64,000 bases of DNA. Source: Acanthamoeba lenticulata. Its lineage: Eukaryota > Discosea > Longamoebia > Acanthamoebidae. This document shows positions 11,001 through 21,800 of this stretch, in pieces. The DNA is taken from contig NAVB01000096.1 of the NCBI GenBank assembly GCA_002179805.1, positions 1 through 64,000 of the forward strand, given 5' to 3'. A model generated the notes under the pieces. That model searched no databases, was not told the origin of the DNA, and saw only the letters and a list, made by a program, of their open reading frames with translations. Each line of letters begins with the position of its first letter. The first letter of the stretch is position 1. A program made the position numbers and the translations under genes.

Positions 11001-13615
11001 ATGTCCATGATTCGCACCTGCGTTGGGTCGTCCACCGCCGCTGTCCACGCCAACATGCGTCAGCCCATCATGAAGGTAAGCGGCTGCTTGCTGTAAACAA
11101 ACATACTTTCGGGCCGTGACAATGCGACACCAAACCCGACGACGTCGCGGTCACCCAGCTCGGCTTGCAACAGGAGCTCTTTCCACGTCGACTGCGTGAG
11201 AATGCAGTGAAAGTTCTCGGCCAACTCGTCAGACACCTGCCCGACAGCGTCCTTGTCAATGTCCACCAGCTTGATCTCTTGTTCGGCGCGAGCCAACAGC
11301 TCCGCATTCTTTTGCACCCGCTCGTTCAATCTGTGGTTCCCTGTGTGAGCAGCGCATGAAGGGACGCCCAGCACGTCATGCACGAACCTGCGGTTGCGCG
11401 AGGCCCGCTGGAACTGGTGGCCGAAGGCGATCTCGGCCAGCCGCGCCTTCAGCGCAGTCGACAGCACTGCCGCCGCCCAAGAACGGGACAAGGGATGAGC
11501 CAGGCGACACGACGACTGAAGACAAGGCCAAGGGGGAAACAAAGGGCGGCGCACTGGAGTCCCGGGCCAAAGCGATCACGATCTCGTGGATCAAGTCGAG
11601 TTTGGCGGTGAGCTGGTTGATCTCCTCGAAGAGCTGGGCGCGGTGGCGCTTGGCAAAGAGGCGCAACATGGACACGCCCTGGAAGGGACTCAGCTTCTTC
11701 CTCAGCTTCTTCACCGCGCGCTGCCACAGTTTGATTTGCTTGGCGCTGGCCGTGCGGTCAGCGCAAGCCGTGGCGTCGGTCACTTGCGTCTGCAGCGCCG
11801 CCACACGGCTGGAGATCTGCAGCAAGTCGAGCCTGCTGATGTCGGCTTGGTCCATCGGCCGAGGGGAGACGCTAAACGTCAGGTGGACGGTCTTAGCTTC
11901 ATCACCCTGTCCGAACTTGGCCGTGACCCGTGCCCGAAGCGGCTCGTTGCTGCCATAATATAAAATAATATAATATAATATATAATAAAATAAAATAGAT
12001 AAAGATAAAATAGATAAAGATTCGAGTTAAATTTGAAATAGATTTCGCTTTGCGCGTGAACTTGGGCGGGAGGAGGAAAGCGCACAAGGGCACGACAGGT
12101 CCGTCGGACTTGAGCCGGAGAAGGCTGGTCAGCTCCACCGTCGGCTCATTGCGCGAGACGTTCACCGTCTTGCTGAACCACCTGGCTGCCGTCTCTTCCT
12201 TGCCCTGGATGACCGTGTGCCCAATAAACTTGCTGGCTTTGGGGCACGCACACATGGGGCCACGTACCTGAACGCCTGTGGTCACGAAGCGCAGATGGCG
12301 TATGTCGACAGTAAAGGTGGCAGCAACGTGCTTGGACGACACTGCATCAAAGATGGCCTCCATCTTCCCCCTCAGCGCCTCAGGTCCGTCTTCCGGTTCG
12401 GCGTACTACGCGCGTCAACAAAAAAAACACATAAACAAACGTGAACCCAAGGAAGCTCCACTTGTGTTGATGGTTTTGGGCAAGGCGCGCACTTGGAAGC
12501 CGCCAGGTTTGGTGCCGAGATTGGCGCGGAGGGCGTTGAGCAAGTCAAAGTCATGGTATTGGCCAAAGGCCAGGGCGTGAACCACCACGGGCTTGCCCAA
12601 GGCGAGGATGGCTTTTCGCAGCCGCCGATATTGGTCGCGGTCTGTTGGCGCACTCCCAGACTCATCTTGGCCTGTTTCACGCAACGTCATCATGTGAGAG
12701 CGGCTCTACAGTCACTTACGTGATACCATTCTAGCCAGTTGCTGCATGTACCATCGGTGAGGAACCCGATCACGACTTCATCACAGGCCGCAGCCTCCGG
12801 TCCCTTCATAACTTTTCGGATTTGGCCGAATGCACTGTGATCACCACACGCGCAAATAAGCAAACCAATGGGCAGCGACAGTGACCTCAGCAAAAGGCCA
12901 ACCACAATCATCAATACACTCGAACCTGTCAAAGGAAGTGCCACCGCGCGCCTTCAGCGCGGACAATTTCCTGAGATAGGTGTCTTTATCTAGCCTAGTG
13001 AGGCACTGCGGGTCAGCTCTGCCCTGTCAGGGGGCGAAATGGAGAGCTGCACGCACTTGAGCCTCTGGGCCTGACTCTCGTAGACGATAACCTCAGTGTG
13101 CACGCTGGGCCAGCTGAGCAGAGACTGTGCAATAAAAAAAACAACAAGGGCCAATGCCAAAAGTCTCAGCCCACGCACACGCACCGAGCACACACAGAGA
13201 GAGCAGGAGGCTACGGCACCTGGCCGACGATGGTGGTTAGCCCCGGGACGACTTGGTTGGTAAGAGCAGAGCCCATTGAGCCGCTGGTGTCTACAACCAA
13301 AACCAAGAGCGTCTGGCGACCCACACCAGCCTGCCCCTTTATGTCATTCGACCAATCGTCCATGTGGCAGCGTAGGGTGAGGGACATTTGCCCCAACCCA
13401 GTTGCTGCGTGGTCAGACTGGGGTGGTAGTCTTAACTCACTGCTTACAACACGCAAGCCCTCTTGTTCATCTTGAAAATCGGTTTGTTTGTATTGATTAG
13501 TTGTTCGCCTCAAAGTCTTCTGATGTGAATTTGTGTACCGACTTCCATGTCGGTTGAGTGTTGTGCGCCTTGGGAGGAAGAACAACTGGCCCGAGGCCGA
13601 AAGAAGATGTCGGGT
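8030..13615 (-). CDS. Large von Willebrand factor A (vWA) domain protein
   Basis: The minus-strand stop is TGA at 8032-8030. The N-terminal part (about 13,490-12,440) carries a vWA domain with MIDAS sequence VDTSGSMG near 13,300, an ARGGTSF segment near 12,950, DEVVIGFLTDG near 12,770, and a last core strand VVVHALAFGQYHDFDLL near 12,560. About 4 kb of multi-exon coding follows: predicted helical segments, a Ser/Lys/Asp-rich linker near 9,600-9,750, and a conserved-looking C-terminal helical region (8,670-9,190 and 8,030-8,500). vWA domains bind ligands through a metal ion. A cytosolic ubiquitin- or traffic-related adaptor is possible but not shown. The 5' end is unresolved because no in-frame ATG precedes the vWA exon; an exon at 13,682-13,850 may belong to it. 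Many internal exon edges are approximate. Confidence 0.72.
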
Positions 13616-13681
13616 TGGCGGTTTTATGTTCAACGACCTTCGGGTAAGTCTTTCAGAATATAACTCCGAGCCTTGGTGCTG

Positions 13682-13850
13682 CTATGACTGACCCACAATA
13701 AATGTCATGTGGCCGTTCCCCTTCACACTCAGGTGTAACTGGGCCCTGCCTTGGCCGAAGCTGCAAGCACTGTGCTTGGCATACACTCCCTTGAGGGGTA
13801 ACATCGCTAAGGACAGCAGCCATGACTGTACCGTTCCCCAAATCCACAAC
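13682..13850 (-). other. Possible minus-strand exon, ownership unresolved
   Basis: A strong acceptor (pyrimidine-rich tract then TTTTCAG) lies at 13,851-13,862 on the minus strand. The following frame runs through KGVYAKHSACSFGQGRAQ and a strand-like segment HMTFIVGQS to TAG at 13,684-13,682. A GTCAGT donor just before that stop would allow it to be a 5' exon of the vWA gene. An upstream frame (to about 14,000) overlaps the first exon of the opposite-strand kinase-like gene, so one of the two models must be wrong at that end. No family was recognised. Confidence 0.3.
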
Positions 13851-14093
13851 CTGAAAAGTAAAAGAAATGGATTTCTCTTCTCAACGGCCATACATGCTCT
13901 TGAACAGATTAAAGGCAAAGCGGGTGGACCACCGACCAGCGGAGACCACTCGCAGCTCCCATCCGCTGTGGCTTGCCGCTGATGACTTGCACCTCACTCC
14001 CTCGGCTTCGACCAACGCCGAACATGTACTTGCTCCTGGGTACCCTCTGTTGGCACAACGTGCCGGCAAAGGATTCACTTGGGCCATGTGCAG

Positions 14094-17000
14094 ACGTGGG
14101 AGGGCGTTTACAAAGGCAGACGCGTTGCGGTGCACAGTGTGGCCGAACTTGGTGCTGAGGTCACTGACGCTCAGCTGGTCGAGCTCGGGTACTGCCCCGA
14201 ACCATAGCTTCTGTGCTGCAACGCGAATCGCTCACACGCACGCGTGGATTGGTGCCACCGCCAGGTCCCTCTACCAGGCGAAGCAGACACTCGTCAATGT
14301 GGTGGGCTTCTATCGTTCTGAAGACGACGGCAAGGCACGGCCACTCATCTGTCTTCGCCTGAGGCGCTGCCTTCCATCCTCCACTAACTTTCTGTTCCCC
14401 CCTTTGCGACTGCTGCAGGTCTACGCCGTGTACGAGTGGCCGACCGGTTACGTGTCTTTACGCGATTATCTGCAGGACAAGAAGCACACGTACGCAGTTG
14501 GATATGTTTGGCGACTCAGCTCTTCACTTACCAGCCGAGTGCACGCCGCAGAAAGCTCTCATGGGAAGACTGCATGTCGATCGCAGCTGACGTAATCGAT
14601 ACGGTTCAACTGCTGATCGACAAGAAGGTCCACAGCGCCACAAGCATTGACACACGTTCAGTGCTCATCGACAAACGATCCAAGGAGATCCAGCTCACAG
14701 GTACGTCCCGCTCGACCGCTTCATGAAGGCCACGCGGTAATCTGATGGTAGCCTGCACGAACGACATGTAGGCTTTGCCGTCGTCAGAGAGACCAACTGC
14801 CAAGCTCCCAATCACAGCGCCGATTTCGGCCGCTTCCTCGTCGGTTCGTGCTCTTTGTTTTCCCTTCAGTCTCTGGTGTGTCAACATCACCACCATCACC
14901 AAGAGGAAGATGGCCAACTCGTGTTTGTATGTTGCCTCTCTAGAGTTGATCACCAGACAGCCGGCCGAGCCCGCTTCACCTGGAGCCGATTCCATCGTCG
15001 ACACCTTTGTGAGGTCGGAAGGCTCATCTGAGCCGTCAGTCGAGGTTCCTGCCGATTGTACGTCGGAGCCCTTCAAGCAAAACTTGTTATTTCTATTGAG
15101 GTATTTATGGTATGTGCACGGAACAGGCCCGCCGGCCTTGCTTGAGCTGGCCAAGCAGTGTTGCCGCGCCCGGGCCGAGGAGCGTCCGTCTCTGCCCGAG
15201 ATTCGCAAGCGGCTCCGCGCGGTGGTTGCCGACATGCACGGACATCACCAAGCGCCTCCCCATGCTCCTGTGCCGCTCGCTGCGCCCGAGCCGCCCGCCG
15301 ACGCCGAGAAGACGAGCGACGACTCGGCCGAGATCATGAGGCTTCGAGAGCAGCTCGCGGAACGCGAAGACGAGCTCGTCCAACTTCGGGGCGAGCTGGA
15401 GAGAAAGAACGAAGAGAAAACGAAAGCGGAGGCCGAACAGACGAACGCGAAGCAGAGGCAGGAGGAAGAACTGCACCGAGTCGAAGCCGCACGCGCGGGT
15501 GCACATGAGAACGAGCTGGCAGAACTGCGCAAGAAGCTTCAGGAAGCCGTCAACGACACTCAGGAAGCGCGGAAAGAGAATGAGCGACTCGCCGCACAGC
15601 TGCATGAGAGCGGCGCCCTGCAAGACCGCTTGCATGACGCCGAAGCAGAACTCGAGCGTGCCAAGAAGGCCTTTGCTGACGAGCTGCACGCGCGTGAGGA
15701 AGCCGAACGTCATGCGCGCTCCGAGCTCGAGGAACAACGCACGGCCGCGATCAATGCGGAGACGCGACGCGACGAGCTGCAGACGGCGCTCGACGCGGCC
15801 CTCATACGGGCCACAGAGCACGAGGGCGTCATCGACCAGCTACGCAAGGGCGAACAGGAGCGGGAGGACGAGCTCAATCGAGCTCGTGAACTGCTGCGGC
15901 AGCGAGAACGGGAGCTTGGAGACGAGGCCGAGCGCGACGCACGTGCGGCCGGCGAGAAGACGCAGCGGTTGGAACAGCGAATCGCCGAGCTGGAGGACCA
16001 GCTGCAGCGTACAGAAACCGCGTCCGCTACGGCGCTCGAGTCCGGCATCGCCGAGCGGGAGCTCGCCTGGTCAGACGAGCGGGCGCAGCTCACCGACCGA
16101 TTGGCCGAGAAGGAGAACGAAGCCAAGAAGCGCGACGAAGAGCTTGTCCGTCTGCGCGATGAGGCCGAGCGCGCGGCCCAGCAAGAAGCGGAGCTGGTTC
16201 GAGCCAAGGAGGAGCTTCAAGGACAGCTCACCCAGCAGCTCCAGACCGGCCTGGCCGAGAGCGAGCGGCAAGCCAGTCTGATCACCGACTCGCTTCGGCA
16301 AATCCAACAACTGCGGGACGAGAAGCGGGACGCCGTTGCCCGCTCGGCAGCGCTGGAAACGCAGTTGCGCCAGCTCGAACACGCCAACGCGGAGCAACAG
16401 GCCATGATCGACGCGCTGCGTAAGCAGCACGAGGACGAGCTGGCCCGGTTGGAGCAGACGGCCGCCGAGCGGGCAAGCGCGCTCGAGGAGAAGCTCAAGA
16501 ACGAGTTCGAAGACCGAAGGAGAGCGGAGCGAAGCGAGCTAGAGGCACGCATGGCCGACCAAGTCCAGAAGGCCAGCGAGCGAGAGCAGGCGCTGCGGAA
16601 CGAGCGGGACGAGGTCGAGCGTCGGCTGCGGCAGGAGATGGATGACGCGCTTCGAGCTGCGGAGCGCGAGCATGAGCGTCGGCAGGAAGAGGCCATCATG
16701 CAGGCGAGGAACGAGCACGCCACGGACGAAATGCATCGGCTGCAGGAGGCGCTGGCCAAGGCCGACCGGGACGATGCCGATGCTCGCCAGATGATCGATC
16801 GGCTTCAGGCACAGCTGAGCGCAGCTGGCACTGAGCTCGACCGTCTGCGAGACGACCTGGAGCAGTCTCGCCAGCATGTGATCGAGCTCGAGCACGAGCG
16901 GGAGGCGATCAAAGCAGAGGAGCGTTCTAGGCTTGAGGAAGCCGAACGTCAGGCCGTTGAGCAGCAGCGCGAGCTGGCCCAGCGACTCGAGCAAGTGCAG

Positions 17001-18620
17001 AAGGAATGCGAAGCACAAGTGGCACGACTGCAAGCTGAGCTGGAACAGCTGCGCAGCGACCACGAGGCCGAGCTCAAGCAAGAGCGCGAGAGCCACGCGC
17101 AGGAGAACGAACGCGAGGCCACCTGGGCGCAGGAGAGGAACGAGCTGCGTCAGCAGCTTCAGCGACTGGGTGATGAGGCAAGGGGGCGTGAGGCTCGACT
17201 GCACGAGCTCGAGGCCGAGCTCGACCGCGAGACACGTCAAAGGCAGGAGGAGAAGCTTCAGCTGGAAGAGCAGCTCGAGCAGGCTCTCGAGCAACAGCGG
17301 CGCCTCGAGGCTGAGCTTGCAGAGAACGCGCAACGGGCACACGAGCAGGAGCAGAGCGCTGTGCAATCTGTGACCGAGGCGCTCGAGCAGGAGCGCTTGC
17401 GGCGACTGCGCGCCGAGGCCGACCTGGAGGAGGCGCAGCGGCTGTTGGATGAAAAGAGCGAAGCGGCGGACAAGGCGATGGCCGAGCTGGCCGAGCTGCG
17501 GAGGCGGCTGGCCGACGCGGAGGAGCAAAAGGCGGCGGAAGGAGAAGCGCAGGAGAACGAAGCACAAACGCTCCGCAAAGAGCTCGAGCGGTTGACGCGA
17601 AAGAGCGAAGCCGACGAGCAGGAGCTGTCTGGACTTCGAGAGAAAGTTGACGACGAGCGCGTCAAGCGAGAGACGGCCGAGGCAGCGCTGGCAAGCGCAG
17701 CGCGTGAGAGCGAGAAGAAGAAGGAGAAGCGGAAAGCCAAGAAGATGGACATGCGCAACGAACTCGAGCGGAGCAAACGCGCTGCGCTCGAGGCGGCCGC
17801 AGAGGCTGCGGAGAAGCTCGCTTGCTTGCGAGAGGAGCTCCTTCAACTGCGGACGGACAGCGAGGAAAGGGCGCGGGCCGCACGTCAGCAGCTCGAGGAG
17901 CGTGTTGCTCGGCTACAGGCCGAGCTCGACACAGCAGCTTCGCGTGCCGAGCAGACCGAAGCCGCAGCTGCACTCGCGCTGAAGCAAGCGGAGGACGGCA
18001 GGCGTGCCGTGGAAGGCCGAGCGGGGGAACTGGAGGGTCGCCTGGCCGATGCCGCGCGCGAGATGGCGGTGCTTCGCGAGTCCTTGGAATCTGCTGCGAA
18101 GAAGAACGAAGACGACGAGAAAAGAGCGAATGCGAAGCTGGTCGGGCTGGAGCAGGAGCTCTGCAGCGCACGCAAGGCAGGTGAGAGGCAGGAGGCGGAG
18201 AACGAGGCCCTTCGCCAGCGACTTGCCGTCAGCGAAAGCCGTTTGCAACAACCTTCCTTCCCGCCCGAGCAGCACCAGCCAGAGAAGGCCGACGACAGCT
18301 TTGTCCTGTTGAAACGCGACATCAAGCAGATGCGCACTCTCTCACGCCAGGTGCAGCGGCATCGCCAGTCTGTCGCATCCACATCAGTCGAGAGCGATGA
18401 GGACGACAATGGGTTGTTCATGCAGCAGGAGGGCGACGACTTCCTGAGCGAGCCCGGCCTCGTCGCAGCATCGCCCCGGCGACATGATTTGCCGCGGCGG
18501 CGGACCCTTTGGGGTCGTCTCGTGCACAGCCTCTGGGTCGCACTGTGCCTCGCCGTCGTCCTCCTGGCAATCCTTGTTCGGCAAAGCGAGTTTGTGCGGG
18601 CCTGGTGGGTGCCCACCTAG
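14094..18620 (+). CDS. Pseudokinase - long coiled coil - C-terminal membrane anchor
   Basis: Exons 14094-14188, 14265-14334, 14419-14489, 14552-14700, 14772-14843, 14944-15057 and 15127-18620 give 1354 in-frame codons; an ATG exon further 5' was not found. The first 200 or so residues align by eye to a protein kinase: WEGVYKGRRVAVH (beta2-beta3), TLVNVVGFY, VYAVYEW with SLRDYL (hinge), LSWEDCMSIAADVIDTVQLL (alpha-E), and RARAEERPSLPEIRKRL (C-lobe end). The VAIK lysine is His, the HRD site reads HSA, and DFG reads TGF, so it is probably inactive. About 1000 residues of nearly unbroken Glu/Gln/Arg/Leu/Ala coiled coil follow. A single hydrophobic segment (LWVALCLAVVLLAILV, near 18,530) lies 13 residues from the stop, as in tail-anchored golgins or kinectin-like tethers. 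Intron 14335-14418 is GC-AG. Confidence 0.8.
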
Positions 18621-18825
18621 GTGGCCTAAAGGCAATTTTTAACTCTACCACTCACCACAGTGGTTTACCCATCTGGACTCACTCAGAATATTTTTCCTGC
18701 CCAATCACGGTCGAGTGCCAAGATATCGGCCTTTAATGTTCCGAGGCCGACTACATGCACACTCTCAGAAGCTGTAGTGTCCTCTCTTCTTCTTTTCCTT
18801 TCGCTTCATCAAGTCTACCACAGCC
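18621..18825. promoter_or_regulatory. Short intergenic promoter region
   Basis: This 205-bp gap separates the stop of the coiled-coil gene from the signal-peptide ATG at 18,826. It ends in a pyrimidine-rich tract (18,784-18,812), a common feature just upstream of the start codon in this window. No TATA element was recognised. Confidence 0.3.
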
Positions 18826-21800
18826 ATGCAGTCGCCAAGAAGGGCAACCTTCCTTCTGCTCTTCACCTTGACAACCATCTTTCTCTCCGTTCAAGGTAAG
18901 CATGGAAGTTCTCATGCAATCACGGCTCTGGTTCTTACATGAGCGCGTGGCCTGTGTAGTCAGCGCATATGGCGTTCAGCTCTATGGCGCTGGCACCTCA
19001 AATCCAGGCCCGGTCATGGCTGCCTGGAGCTCTGCTTATCTGTACCATCGGGACGACGTCAAGTAGGTGCCCTTCCCTCAACGTCAAAGCCATTCTTTTC
19101 ACTGCCCCTATAACCTGTAATTGCACTCCACCATCGCAGCATAAGCTATTCGGGGATTGGCTCTGCTGCCTCCCTGGCACGTTACGCAGACCTCTCGCTT
19201 GTATGTTGTTTCAAATTTTAGAGCCATACTGGTTGAGCGAGCTTCTCAAAGCGAACATTACCGTGGCCATGCGCCACCTTCAGGACTTTGTTTGTCTGGA
19301 CCACCCCGTGCCAGACGTGATTAGCGAGTCCTTTGGCGGCCTGGTGCAGTTCCCGCTGATTGGTTAGGTTCTCGTGCTCGCATATAATCTGCCCAACATC
19401 AGCGGCCCTGTGGTACGCCCAGAGGTCTCAGTACGAGAAGGATCCCTGTCCACTGTTGACTCCCTTGTCGAACAATGACGACAACCAGGTCTTGGACAGG
19501 CAGACGCTGGGGCTGATCTGGGCCGATGATCACCATGTGGAATGACTCGGCCATCCAGGCGACAAACCCCAGCCTGGCCGCCGAGCTTCCTGGCGTGCGG
19601 ATCCTGGTCGGCTACAACGAGAACACGGTGGTCTCGGTCTCGGAAGGACAGGCGGGCGGTCGTGGAGGCTCCCGCTGAGACCAGATTGCCTCCGCTTTGT
19701 GCGGCGGGCAGGTTGGCCCAGGTCCGGTTGGCCGCGCCCAAGGCCGCGGCAAAGTCGGGGCTGAAGCTCTCCATGCCACGCTTGAAGACTTCCGCCTGCA
19801 GGCGCATTCCTACTCGATGTCCTATGTCAACTACGCCGACGTCGTAAAGGCCGGCGTGCCCTTTATCAACGTGATCAACCGAGCCAACAATACCGTGCAG
19901 CCGTCCGTGAGCACGGTGCAGTTGGCCATGTCAGGTTGGCGTTCCCCAGCTCTCGATTCTGTCCTGTCCTGGTTCGTGTTGTTGACAAAGTGATTCGAAA
20001 ACAAACACACAAGACTTTCAAGGTACTTTGCGCAGGGCAACTTCAATTGTGGATGCGCCCGGAAACGACTCCTGGCCGCTCTCGTACCTCAGCTACTTCC
20101 TCGTGAGGCGGAACCTGACGGCCTATGACTGCACCGAGATTCACTTGCGAACGCTGCGATCTGTTGCTCGCCTAGCTTACTCATGTGTGTGTTTTGTATG
20201 CACAGGAGATGCTAGCTTGGTTTCAGACAAACGACCAGTACGTGAGCCAACACCACACGTGAGTGCTTAGACGCTGAGGATGGCCATACCAGAACCGGGA
20301 CCCAATAGTTGGCCGTTGGCGTCCATGGCCTCGGTCATCTATCGACAGTCCTCAATCCCGACTGCGGCAAGGCCAAGGCGTTGGCGCGCTTCATCTTCTG
20401 CATGGTCGCAAAACAACCCGGTGCGTTGCTTCTTCTGTCGTTCTTTGCATTCCGCATGATTCAGTCCATCTGAAACTTGGGGCGCACAAACACAGGCAAG
20501 GCTACGTGGTGGCGTCGCGGGCGGCCAAGTCTCTGGCGCGCATCGTCAATTCAATCTGCTCCGACATCGGCATATGCATCACAGGCGCATGCGTTTGCCC
20601 TACGGACCGCGAAGGGCAGTACTGCGAACGCGTCAAGACAAGTTCGACCTACTATGCGCTTGCGATCGGGCTGGGTTCATCAAAATTGTTTTTTCAATAT
20701 CAAAATCAATATTTTTCACTCAAGGTTCATTTTTAATGATTTCTTACATGTGTGTTTGCCAAACTCAACAGGGACCGTCATCCCCGCCGTTGTGGTGGTT
20801 GTTTGCGTGCTTGTGCTCTTCATCGTAGGGCTGATGCTCATCCTCCGCCGCAAGTCCAAACAGACGGACGACTGGGAGATCGACTTTGACGAGCTGGAGA
20901 TGGGCGAGATTCTGGGCGCCGGTGGCTTTGGCGCCGTCCACCGCGCCACCTGGAAAGGAACCGAGGTCGCGGTCAAGATGCTGGTCTCGGAGCGGATCAC
21001 CAAAGACATGGAGCGCAGCTTCAAGGACGAGGTGTGCGTGATGACCGCGCTGCGGCATCCAAACGTGGTCCTCTTCATGGCGGCATCCACCAAGCTGCCC
21101 AAGATGTGCATCGTCATGGAGTTCATGGCCCTCGGCTCGCTCTACGACGTACGTTGTGTCCTCACTTTCCACTGTTGGCATCGGCCTGACATATTGATTT
21201 GGTCTGCAACACAGCTGCTCCACAACGAGCTCGTGCCTGAGATTCCGTTCGCGCTCAAGACCAAGATGGCCTACCAGGCCTCGAAGGGCATGCACTTCCT
21301 CCATTCCTCGGGCATCGTCCATCGCGACCTCAAATCGCTAAACCTCCTCCTGTGGAATGTCAAGTATTTTTACAAATCATTTAACTATTGATTTATTTTA
21401 TTATCGAGAATATTGCAGAATTTGGTCGACCAAGTTCCGCGAGGACGTGGCCAAGGGCGGTCCCGGCAAGGACGGGGCTGGGAGCGTCCACTGGACGGCT
21501 CCCGAGATCCTCAACGAGGCGGTGGACGTGGACCTCATCCTGGCCGACGTCTACTCGTTCGGGATCATCCTCTGGGCGCTGCTCACCCGCGAGCAGCCTT
21601 ACCTCGGCATGAGTCCCGCCGCCGTGGCCGAGGCCGTGATCCGCGACAACATCCGCCCGCGGCTGCCGAGCCCGGTCGGGGGCGAGGCCGACCTCCTGCC
21701 CGCCGAGTACCCGCAGTACGAGGAGCTCGTCTCCACCTGCTGGCACCGGACCCGACCATCCGCCCGACCTTCCTCGAGATCATGACGCGGCTTTCGGCCA

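Noticed and set aside
14606..15235. Long minus-strand frame opposite the kinase-like exons
   Set aside because: It is the antisense of exons whose plus-strand translation shows kinase-family conservation; no splice sites or start context on the minus strand.
16539..17846. 435-residue minus-strand Leu-rich frame opposite the coiled coil
   Set aside because: Antisense of GAG/CAG-rich coiled-coil codons always gives Leu-rich frames (CTC/CTG); no independent support.
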